Shown here piece by piece: positions 24,391 through 33,712 of a DNA stretch of 64,000 nt. Numbering within the stretch: the stretch's first letter is position 1; every line of letters begins with the position of its first letter. The position numbers and the translations under genes are program-made. Source of the stretch: Stomorhina lunata (taxonomy: Eukaryota; Arthropoda; Insecta; Diptera; Rhiniidae); the NCBI GenBank assembly GCA_933228675.1, contig OW121743.1, forward strand, positions 110,417,468 to 110,481,467, written 5' to 3'. The notes beneath the pieces are model-generated. The model did no database searches, had not been told where the DNA came from, and saw only the letters and a list, made by a program, of their open reading frames with translations.

Positions 24391-26863
24391 ACTTAGGGGA
24401 TTTTAATGCATAAAATATTTTTACTTGATTGTATTTTTTTGTGTTGACCAGTGTATTTAGGCAATTGCAAAATTACAAAAAACTATTATTTTTGTAATAC
24501 AAATTCTGATAATATTTAAAATTTTAAATAATTTTAATTATTAATTATTAACTCATTTAACCTTTAATGACAATAAACTTGTACATTAACTCATAGGCTG
24601 CAAGTTTTTTGGGCTGGTATTCTAGTGCAATACATTTTGTGTTTACTTTTGAAAAGCTTTTTATTAACCCATAAAAAAACCATTTCATGATGAATTTGTT
24701 TTGCGATTTTATGATCTATTTTGATTTGTTAACTATTTCAAAACTTACCTTAAATAAATTAATTAAATTTTGTGTATATATGTTAGTTGTTAAAATAAAT
24801 TAAACTTGAGCTGTGTTCCTTTAAGGTGTATTAGAATTTTTGGTTTAAATTTTTTGAGGTTAAGATAAATTTTTAATCAATTTTTTTTTTCATAAATTTT
24901 TATAAGTTTTTTATAGTTTTAAGAGTTTTCAAATTAAGCACTTATTCATTATTTTTTATTTTCTATTTTCAATAATTTTTGTAAATTTTTTTTAAATAAA
25001 AAATTTTTTATACTATCAATATCAATTTAGGGGGCGAATGATTTACATTTCCGTTTGTTTTCTTTATCTTTAAGTTCAATTTAAGAAAAATTTATTTTGT
25101 TTTTATTTAAATATTTTTATTTATTATTATTATTATTTTTTTTTTTTTTTGTTTTAAATTTCAAAACTTGTTTGGGGAAATTTTATTTCTTTTTAAACAC
25201 CCGCTTTAATTTATTTAATTTTATAATATATTTTCTTTTTTTTTTTGTAAAATTTTTTTTTCAATAATTTTCGAACACGGAACAGTTTTTTTATTTATTT
25301 TAAAATCTTGAAATTTGAAGAGCAAGTTGTAAAAACACGACCAACTCGAAAACGTAGCAAAACGGTATTAAATTCAAATACTGAAATTAACTTCGCAAGT
25401 TGAGTTCAACAAAATTCAAATATTTTATTCAGTCAGTCAATCATTCGTTACTGTTTTTGTATTTTTTCGAAGTTTAAAATTTTAAATTTGCTCTTTAGTG
25501 GCTGCTGCTGCGGCTGTTTTTAACGTCTATCTTAGTTTGAGTTAATAGTAAAGCGTTTACACTATGAGCAAACTAGACGTACAACCAGCAAAAAAATGTA
25601 AACAATTTTTGCTCTTAATTTTTTTTAGTTAAAACTTGTAAACATTTACTTATTTATTAAAGTTTTTTTATTCGCTTTATTTAACTCTGAAGGTTTTTTG
25701 GGTTTTTAATTCTCCAGTTGTTCAATTCGTTTAACATCAACTGCGATCGATCTAGGTTTTTTTGAGTTGCGACCACTTTTTGGACTGATGTTGGTTTAAA
25801 ACTTGTCACAACGTAATATACGTTCAGATCCTGTTTGAACAAAGCCCAGACAGAGAAAGAGCATTTAATAAAGAGAAAAATCTGATATAACCGTTTTTAT
25901 AATAACGGGCCAACACATACATACAAAACTAAAAAGAGCAAGAGCTTTTTTTTCTCTCATTATAACTTTTGAAACCCCCAAATGCCTGAGTATGGGTTTC
26001 GTAAAAGTTCGGCTTTTACTGTTGTTAAGATTCTTTTAAGCCAATTGGCCAATCATTTGCAAGTTATGTATCTTTTTCATGTTATAAAGATCTTCAATTA
26101 TCAATCTTTTTTTATGAATAAAACTCTCTTGCTGGGTATATCTATCTGTACCTCTAATTAACCCTCCATATCTTTTACTCATTCAAAACTTGTGAATTGT
26201 TTTTCATTTTGACGATGCAAAAATTTTAAGTCATATTCGTTTTCTTAATTTCTTGTTTATCTCTTTTTAGATAAAAGAAATTTAGTCTTATTTTTTTTTT
26301 TTAAATTTTATGACAGTGATAAGCTACTTTTTTGCGTTTTGTCTTCTTTTTTCTTATCACTTGTCCCCCAATTCTTGTCAATTATAGGCTAAAATTTAGA
26401 ATTATTTTGCAAACATTTTTAAATCTTACTAATTACAATTTTTATCTTAAATTTTAGTCTGGAAAGAAACCTCATTTTTTATTTTAATAATTGGTTCAAG
26501 GAAATGGGAAATCGTAAATTTTTCTGAGATAAAGTTTAAAAGCACAAAAAAATAAGATTTTAATTTTTAATCCAAAAATATTTGTACACACCTAAAACAA
26601 AAAAAAATATTTCATTTAATATTTATAGGTCAAAACGCAATTTTGGTAGTGCACTTTAATCTATTCTTTTCAAAAAAAAGTTTATGAAATAGATTTACCA
26701 AAAATGCTTCAATAAAATTTTAATTTTAAATAAAATTTCCATGACTTTTTTTTTTAAATATGAATGAAGATTTTTTGCTTAAGATGCTCGTGGTTTAACG
26801 TTAAAATTAAATCCTTCTTTATTGTGTATAGTGGTGGGTCGTTTCAAACATTGAACGGATAGC
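24391..26863. other. Long non-repetitive stretch, no gene recognised
   Basis: About 2.5 kb of AT-rich, apparently unique DNA. A less AT-rich island at 25290-25860 contains TATTCAGTCAGTCAATCATT, resembling an arthropod initiator, and a GCTGCTGCTGCGGCTG stretch, but no open frame. A regulatory region or untranslated exon is possible and cannot be shown. A (TTA)n tract lies near 25120. Confidence 0.35.
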
Positions 26864-27432
26864 ATCTTCTTCTTCTGTTATCCTTGACTCCCAGTGGAGC
26901 ATAGGGCCTCAACCATACTTTTATATCGGACTCTATTGCGAGATGTTAGGCATACATCATTCCATGAATAGTTTGCTGCTTGTAACTCCGCATCAATTGA
27001 TCTTCTCCACGTTCTGGCAGGTGCACCAACACGACGGCCGCTTCCTTGTGGATTCCAACGAAGCTCTTGTCGAGCAATGTTGGTATTTGGCCTTCGAAGT
27101 GTGTGGCCTATCCATCGCCATTTCCGCTGACATACCTCTGTGGAATCAGGGATTTGGTTTGTTGCATTAAGTAGATCTCATTTCTTATGCGATTCGGCCA
27201 TCATATATTAGGATTTTGTCTTAAGCATTTGTTTGTAAAGGTTTGCAGTCGTTTATCGATGGCATTTGTGCGTTTCCAAGTTTCGCAGCCGTAATAATTA
27301 CAAGATGGACTTGACATTCGCGACATATTCGTAACTTAGCTGTTGTTGATATTTGCCGAGATTTCCAAATAGCTCGGAGAATTCCGAATGCTGATTTTGC
27401 CTTATTAATACACGATTCAGAATTACAGGATT
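26864..27432 (-). pseudogene. LINE 3' fragment (C-terminal part of ORF2)
   Basis: Read on the minus strand this matches the last ~550 bp of the LINE at 33713-36208, here 5'-truncated as is usual for non-LTR retrotransposons. Recognisable residues are INKAKSAFGI.RAIWKSRQIS, KRTNAIDKRLQTFT-like sequence, RKWRWIGHTLRRPNTNIARQ, RWNPQGSGRRVG and the terminal SRNRVRYKSMVEALCSTGSQ followed by a stop. It keeps about 30 bp near 26950 that the other copy has lost, but carries frameshifts near the 5' end. The 75-codon plus-strand frame at 26943-27170 is antisense to it. No poly(A) tail is seen; the 3' flank is diverged. Confidence 0.85.
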
Positions 27433-27577
27433 TTTTTAATACTCCGATTTTAATAAAGTCTTAACTGACCATAATAGAAATGTTGGAAGTCTTAGACCTA
27501 CCAGGAAAAATTTTTGTAAGCATTTTTACATGATATGCACAATATTTGGATTTATTTGTTGTTACAAACTTACTATA

Positions 27578-28066
27578 CTTATTAGTTGGTTAGGACGTCG
27601 ACTACTAAGCATAACATATCAAATTCATCCTGGGTTCGAGCCCCGAGCACGATGAATTCAATAGTGCTAGGTTAGCTCTAGTTTTTCAGATATAGCGTTT
27701 ATTAGATTCATATTCAATTAACTCGAAAACTGTTTATTTCGGCAACAAAACAGTCGTTTTGAAAATATTTTTTTTTTTGTTTCAAAAAAAAAATATTTTT
27801 TTGCAAAGAAAAAAATTTACTTTCAAAACGACTAATAAGTGTTGCTAAAAGATATTTTTGTTATCGAATTTGATTTTTTTACTTAGTTCAAGAAAATAAA
27901 CATTTTTCGATTTACGCGAATATTTACTGCTCAACCTCCTCCGGTTAGCACCATTCGAACACAGTGCTATTAATTGCCACAGCTTCCTATATCGGAGTTA
28001 AGCCTTCAGCTATAACACGCCGCCGATGTAAAATAAATTAAATTGGCTGTATAACAAAAAGCTTAT
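27578..28066 (+). mobile_element. tRNA-derived SINE, split by a foldback insertion
   Basis: The head has an A-box-like TTAGTTGGTTAGGACG (27582-27597) and, about 40 bases on, a B-box GGTTCGAGCCC (27633-27643), the spacing of a pol III promoter. The anticodon arm is not tRNA-like. After the inserted foldback (27661-27971) the body resumes with CAGCTATAACACGCCGCCGA and the tail ACAAAAAGCTTATA, both shared with the SINE at 3160-3348. It depends on a LINE for movement; the LINE in this window shows no shared 3' tail. Confidence 0.65.
27661..27971. mobile_element. Foldback element nested in the SINE
   Basis: A shorter relative of 15401-15978. The left arm has TAGTGCTAGGTTAGCTCTAG and AACTCGAAAACTGTTTATTT; the right arm has TTAGTTCAAGAAAATAAACA, TACGCGAATATTTACTGC, GGTTAGCACCATT and the end CGAACACAGTGCTATTAAT. 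The outer left terminus appears lost. Its position between the SINE head and body dates it after the SINE. Confidence 0.7.
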
Positions 28067-28734
28067 ACAATATCAATTGTTTAAAAATTTACCTTCTATA
28101 TCTAAATAGAATATTTTCCTAACGTTAACTACAAATATAAATAAAAATTTTGGAAAAAATTACTATATGTAAAATTTTTGAAAAATTTACTTTATATGGA
28201 TAATATTCAAAACTAGACTAAATGTTAAAAGTTAAAAAAAATGTACTCTTTATATGATTTTTTTTTAATTAATTACATATAGAATATTTTAAAAATTGAT
28301 TTAATGGAGGACATTTTTCAAAATATTATTTACTTTATTTTGAAAGTGGAATAATAATGACGGGGAAAGGTTCTGCAATTGTGGGTCTTAAATTTACAAA
28401 ACCAACTAAAATATAGACAGTCAAACATTTTGTAGTTAACGATTTGATAAAAATTTTTATTTTGAAAGTGGCTTAAGTCCCATATATTTTTCAATTTAAA
28501 AGAAAAAAATATTCAAACAAAGTAAAAAATTTCAATACATTTTTAAATTCAAAAGGAAATGTTTCTTCAAACAAAATAATATTTTTTTTAAAGTGGGTTA
28601 AGTCCAATGCATTTCTAAATTCTAAAAAAATATTTACTCGAACAGAGTAAAAGTTAAACTTTTTTTCATAGTTGTACGAGTCTAAGATTAATTAAGATTA
28701 ATTTCCTACAATTGGAAAAAAAAACAGAAAATTT
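28067..28734 (+). repeat. Array D flank with degenerate ~110-130 bp direct repeats
   Basis: Contains repeated GAAAGTGG.TTAAGTCC blocks near 28456 and 28590, each followed by an AAATTC-rich segment and an ACAAAGTAAAA-like end. A third copy lies beyond array D near 29698. The array therefore sits between copies of its own flanking repeat, as if it had expanded inside one unit. Confidence 0.6.
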
Positions 28735-29640
28735 GGAGGAATGATTTTTAATTTTTCAAAAATTTACTCTTAATAGGAAATTTTTCAAAAATTTACTTTT
28801 TATAGGAAATTTTTAAAAAATTTACTTTTTAGAGGAAATTTTTCAAAAATTTACTTTTTAGAGGAAATTTTTCAAAAATTTACTTTTTATAGGAAATTTT
28901 TCAAAAGTTTACTCTTTCTAGGAAATTTTTCAAAAATTTACTTTTTATAGGAAATTTTTTAAAATATTACTTTTTATAGGAAATTTTACAAAAATTCACT
29001 TTTTATAGGAAATTTTTCAAAAATTTACTTTTTATAGGAAATTTTTCAAAAATTTACTTTTTATAGGAAATTTTTCAAAAATTTACTTTTTATAGGAAAT
29101 TTTTCAAAAATTTACTTTTTATAGGAAATTTTTTAAAAATTTACTTTTTATAGGAAATTTTTCAAAAATTTACTTTTTATAGGAAATTTTTCAAAATTTT
29201 TTATAGGAAATTTTTCAAAAAATTTTTTATAGGAAATTTTTCAAAAATTTACTTTTTATAGGAAATTTTTCAAAAATTTACTTTTTATAGGAAATTTTTC
29301 AAAAATTTACTTTTTATAGGAAATTTTTCAAAAATTTACTTTTTATAGGAAATTTTTCAAAAATTTACTTTTTATAGGACATTTTTCAAAAATTTACATT
29401 TTATAGGACATTTTTCAAAAATTTACTTTTTATAGGAAATTTTTCAAAAATTTACTTTTTATAGGAAATTTTTCAAAAATTTACTTTTTATAGGAAATTT
29501 TTCAAAAATTTACTTTTTATAGGAAATTTTTCAAAAATTTACTTTTTATAGGAAATTTTCCAAAAATTTACTTATTATAGAAAATTTTTTTAAAAATTGG
29601 CGTTCGAAATTTTTTCGAAAAGTTGCGTTTTATAGGAATT
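28735..29640 (+). repeat. Minisatellite array D, 29-bp unit
   Basis: About 30 copies of a 29-bp unit combining TTTTTCAAAAATTTAC and TTTTTATAGGAAA (spacing seen at 29063 and 29092). The core is TATAGGAAA rather than the perfect palindrome. It is strongly homogeneous from 28990 to 29570. Array J (58360-59420) is the same unit on the opposite strand. Confidence 0.96.
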
Positions 29641-30025
29641 TTCCTATGAAAAATATTTGGCAACATTTTTTGAAACAATATTTTTCGTTTTATTTGTTTT
29701 GAAAGTGGATTAAGAAGTCCCATAAATTTTTTAATTCAAAAGTAAACATTTTTTCATACAAAACAAAAAATTTAAATTTTATTTGCTTAAACGTACCCAA
29801 TTGTGTTCCCGTACTCAAAACTGGCTAAATTGTGAAAGTAATTTAATTTCCCTTTTCATTGAAAAATTTTCGATATGGAATTTTAATTGAAAAATTTTTG
29901 ATAAAATTTTTTATAGAACAGTTTTCGATATAAAATTCTTATAGAATAGTTTTTTTTACCAATATCATTTTTAACAAAAAAATGTTTGTAAACAACTAAT
30001 TTTTTTAGAAGTCAAGTTTATAATA
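29641..30025. other. Repeat-derived flank between array D and mariner copy 2
   Basis: Holds the third GAAAGTGGATTAAG block (29698), a stretch ACCCAATTGTGTT...CGTACTCAA near 29797 that recurs at about 31380 beyond the mariner, and a few decayed palindromic satellite units (29865-29950). Confidence 0.6.
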
Positions 30026-31318
30026 TCGGGTGTTTTTTATAGAGGTATAGAACTTTAAGTTGGCATCACTTTTTTAACTGGCGGCCATTTTGTCAGCTGT
30101 CAAGTGATTAAAATTTAGTTTAGTTTCATCATGAACAGGTTGACAAAAGAACAGCGCTTGCAAATCGTGCAAATTTATTTCGAAAATAATGGTTTAGTTC
30201 GCGAAGTTTACCGCAATCTCCGTCCATTTTATGGTCGACATAATCGTCCATCAGAGCAATTAATTCGGTTAACCATGGATCGTTTTCGCACTACGTTTAC
30301 TCTATGTGATAATACGCATCCGCAGCGACGTCGAACAGTGCGCACCGAAGAAACAATTGCCGCTGTAGAGCAAAGTGTTGAAGAGGACCCGAATGAATCG
30401 ATTCGCCATCGTGCACAGCAATTGAAGCTTTGTCCATCAACTTTATGGAAGATTTTGAGCAAAGATCTTGGCTTGCGACCTTACAAGATCCAGCTTGTGC
30501 AAGAATTAAAGCCGCGAGACCATGTAATGCGTCGTGATTTTGGTGTATGGGCCGAAAATGAGATTGATCTCGATGCTGATTTTCATCGCAAAATTTTGTT
30601 CAGTGATGAGGCTCATTTTTGGTTGAATGGCTACGTCAACAAGCAAAATTGGCGCATTTGGAGTGAAGAGAATCCACATGAGACCCTTGAGACGCCATTA
30701 CATCCACAAAAACTGACTGTTTGGTGTGCTCTATGGGCTGGTGGAGTCATTGGACCATACTTCTTCCGAAATAATGCTGGAGAATCAGTTACCATAAATG
30801 GAGACCGGTATAGAGCCATGATAACCGACTATTTTGTTCCCAATTGGATGGCATGAATGTAGATGAGTTGTGGTTCCAACAAGACGCTACATGCCACACA
30901 GCGCACGTCACAATTGATTTATTGAAGGAAACATTCGATGAGCCCATAATTTCGAGGAATGGACCTGTCAATTGGCCACCAAGATCGTGCGATTTGACAC
31001 CACTGGATTATTTTCTTTGGGGATATGTGAAGTCGCTCGTCTACGCCAACAAACCAGAAACGTTAGGGGACTTGGAAGCCAACATTCGTGGCGTTATTGC
31101 CAACATACGGCCCCATATGCTCGAAAAAGTAGTTGAAAATTGGACCTGTAGAATTGGCTTTATTCGAGCCAGCCGCGGCGGCCACATGCCCGAAATCATA
31201 TTTAAACATTAATGGCATAAAATTATCCTTCCAATAAAGCCAAATTGATGGACATTAAAACGATTTTCTTGTGTTTTATTTCAATTCGAAGTTCTATACC
31301 TCTAAAAAAAACACCCAT
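30026..31318 (+). mobile_element. mariner element, rosa-like (D,D41D), copy 2
   Basis: A 1293-bp element flanked by TA (30024-30025 and 31319-31320). The left inverted repeat begins TCGGGTGTTTTTTATAGAGG and the right, read inward, ATGGGTGTTTTTTTTAGAGG; both continue TATAGAACTT. It is nearly identical to copy 1 but in the opposite orientation. It keeps the 83 bp missing there but carries its own small deletions. The pair lies 15.4 kb apart. Confidence 0.95.
30131..31212 (+). pseudogene. mariner transposase, D,D41D type, frameshifted
   Basis: Starts at the ATG giving MNRLTKEQRL and reads through both helix-turn-helix regions and D159 (LFSDEAHFW) to FVPNWMA, where a one-base loss brings a stop (ends 30856). 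The frame resumes in a different phase at about 30850 with MNVDELWFQQD and runs to the same C-terminus as copy 1 (GGHMPEIIFKH). Beyond the frameshift, a three-base deletion removes the glycine after the second catalytic Asp (QQDATC instead of QQDGATC). All three catalytic Asp codons survive, but no full-length enzyme can be made. Differences from copy 1 are scattered substitutions. Confidence 0.93.
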
Positions 31319-31999
31319 TATTTGTGTTTTCATACAATAACAAAACTACCCAAGGCAGTCCGAAGATACCCAAAACTCACCCAATTGTGTTTCGTACTCA
31401 ATATTGGTTGAAGTCTTTCCTATAATGTGAGAATAATTTCATTTCCCCTCTTAATCAAAAATACACAGACTTTTTTGAGTAAGTTTGGATAAAAAAATAT
31501 GTTCATGAAAGTCAATTAAAAACCAAAAAATTTATTGAAAATATTAATGAAAAATTAAACAAAACAAGAACAAAAGATTTCTAAATGTTTACGAAACATT
31601 TATTTAAATTTTCTTCAAGATAAACCAATTGTGGGCTAAAATTTTAGTGTTTTGCGTTTCTATACTTTTGGGGAATTTAGTTATTTGAGAGCATTTTGAG
31701 AAAATTTTTACTATTTTGGAATTATTTACTTTTTTTTTATAATAGTACAATTTTTCTTAAACCTTAGTATATTAGCAAAAGCAAATAATTTTTACAAACT
31801 ATTCCTCTCCTTACAAATAACACTATTTGAAAATTTCATCACTTTTAGAAAGTTTAACAGTTTTTAGAAATTTAACCAATTATAACTAGTTTTGAGAAAA
31901 TTTTAAAAGTTTTAGAAAATTTAACCTTTTTGAAAACTGAAATGATACTCGTATGTTGAAAACTATTTGAATGACGAGAATCGTATATGTATTAGAGCG
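31319..31999. other. AT-rich flank, no gene recognised
   Basis: 31380-31445 repeats the segment at about 29797-29860 on the other side of the mariner (ACCCAATTGTGTT, CGTACTCAA, then TTTCCC). The rest is plain AT-rich sequence. Confidence 0.5.
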
Positions 32000-32295
32000 A
32001 CTCGCTAATCATACAAATAAAAATGGCCATGGGGTCGAATATTGACAATGGTTTTGTTGTCTTAACACTTGATTTTAATGGCGCCCCACAGAATAGAATA
32101 GTCTAACAGTGTCAAATCACAGCTTCTTCTCCATTACGACTAATAAAACGGCCATTGACTTAAAAAATCGATTGTGTCATGAGATGTGTGGCAAGTTGGT
32201 TGCAAATGATTCCTCCTCTCTATAAGCGGCATCAGTCACTTGTTGACACTGTATTGGCTTTTCTGAGCCTCAACTACAGCATCACCCCGAAATAT
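32000..32295 (-). pseudogene. Ancient mariner transposase relic (D,D41D-like)
   Basis: On the minus strand, several frames together give fragments in the order of the DDE domain. They are a FRGDAVVEA-like piece (compare FRNNAGES), NHLQPTCHTSHDTIDFL (compare FQQDGATCHTAHVIIDLL), CDLTLLDY followed by LWG (compare CDLTPLDYFLWG), and a trailing IKIKC.DNKTI.NI. Stops and frameshifts are abundant and no ends can be found. It is far more diverged than the other two copies, so it records an earlier invasion by the same or a sister lineage. Confidence 0.7.
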
Positions 32296-32559
32296 ATTTT
32301 TTTTTGACAAAATAAAAAACAATGTCTTTATCCGGGTTCAAATCCTACCAAGGCCAGAAAATTTCTTGTTATTTTGTATTAATTATGATATCGAAAAAGG
32401 TTTTTTAAATGATTTTCAAATTTTGGTAAAAAATTTAAATAAAAATAAGTCAATATATATTCAAAATCTGGTAAAAAAATAGGAATTCAATTAATTAAGA
32501 AGTAAATGTTTCTGGGATTTGAACCCGGGCAATTTTACTTACATTTTTTTTTTAAAGAA
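32296..32559. repeat. Inverted pair of pol III B-box-like segments
   Basis: CCGGGTTCAAATCC at about 32325 and GGGATTTGAACCCGGG at about 32516 are inverted copies of a perfect tRNA T-arm/B-box sequence. Similarity continues outward for a short distance (AGAAAATTTCTT versus AGAAACATTTACTT, inverted). They may be remnants of two tRNA-related SINEs in head-to-head arrangement. No A box is recognisable. Confidence 0.4.
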
Positions 32560-33410
32560 AAATCTATGACGGAAATTTTTCACAAAAATTTTCATTGAAA
32601 AATTTTATATCTATTATTTTCTGTAAAAAAATTGTATATAAAAAATTTTCTATAAAAAAAAAAAATTATATTAAAAACTTTCTTTAAAACAAAACTATAA
32701 GTATATTAAAAAATTTCCATTAAAAACATAATATCAAAACTCCACTTTAAAAACATTTTCCAAAGGAGTTTATATCAAAATTTTCTATAAAAAATATTTG
32801 ATAACGAAAATTTTAAAAAATTTATTATACAAACATTTTATAATAGAACAAAATTTATTATAGAAATTTTCTATTAAAAATTTAATCACAAAAATTTTCA
32901 ATAAAAAGTTTAATAACGAACATTTTCTATGCAATTTAATAACGAAAACTTTCTATAAAAAATTTAATAAAGACAATTTTGAAACAAAATTTTCTACAAA
33001 AAATTTAATAACAGAAATTTTTTATCAAAAATTTTAAAACGAAATTTTTCTATAAAAAAATTTATAGCGAAAATTATAAAAAAAAATATATCTATGAAAA
33101 AATTCTATACTGAAAATTTTCTATAATAATTTTCTAGCAAAATTTCTCTATAAAAAATTTATATCGAAAATTTTCAATGAAAAAAAATGTTTACCCAAAA
33201 TTTTCTATGAACAATTTTAATATCGAATATTTTTAATGAAAATATTTTAGACTAAAAACTTTCTATAAAAAAAAAATTAAAAGCTCAATTTTATAACAAA
33301 ATTTTCTATAAAAAAATTTTGTATCGAAAATTTTCTAAAAAACAAAATTTAGCGAAAATTTTCTATGAAAAATTTTATACCAAAAATTCTCAAAAATAAA
33401 TAAATTTACA
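32560..33410. repeat. Minisatellite array E, diverged
   Basis: Irregular repeats of roughly 27-30 bp with GAAAATTTTCTATAAAAAA and a following ATTTAATAAC or TATAC segment. It is clearly of the same palindromic superfamily but heavily mutated with no homogeneous core, so probably an old array no longer being homogenised. Confidence 0.8.
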
Positions 33411-33712
33411 TTAAATTTTCAATTTTAATTTGAATAAAGCTTTTGATCTCAGTGTATTTAGAATGTATGTTGAAGTGTGTTTTTTTTTCAAAATTGGTAA
33501 GCTTAACCCTTTCTTTCCTGGGTCAAAGGTCAAAATTTGGATTTTTTACTTTTAATGGCAAAATCAACAGAATTTTATGAGTTTTGTAGTAAGTTTCGAT
33601 TAAAATGCACAAAAATACTTCTTTTATACCAAGATTAAGTTATTTTGTAAAAAAAATGTATTTTAACCCTATATAGATATGGGGTCTAAAGTGACCCAAA
33701 TTTTTTTTTATT

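Noticed and set aside
26943..27170. 75-codon plus-strand frame in less AT-rich DNA
   Set aside because: Antisense to the C-terminal coding region of a LINE fragment on the minus strand.
27582..27650. tRNA gene
   Set aside because: A and B boxes are present, but acceptor and anticodon stems cannot be formed and the sequence continues into a SINE body shared with another locus.
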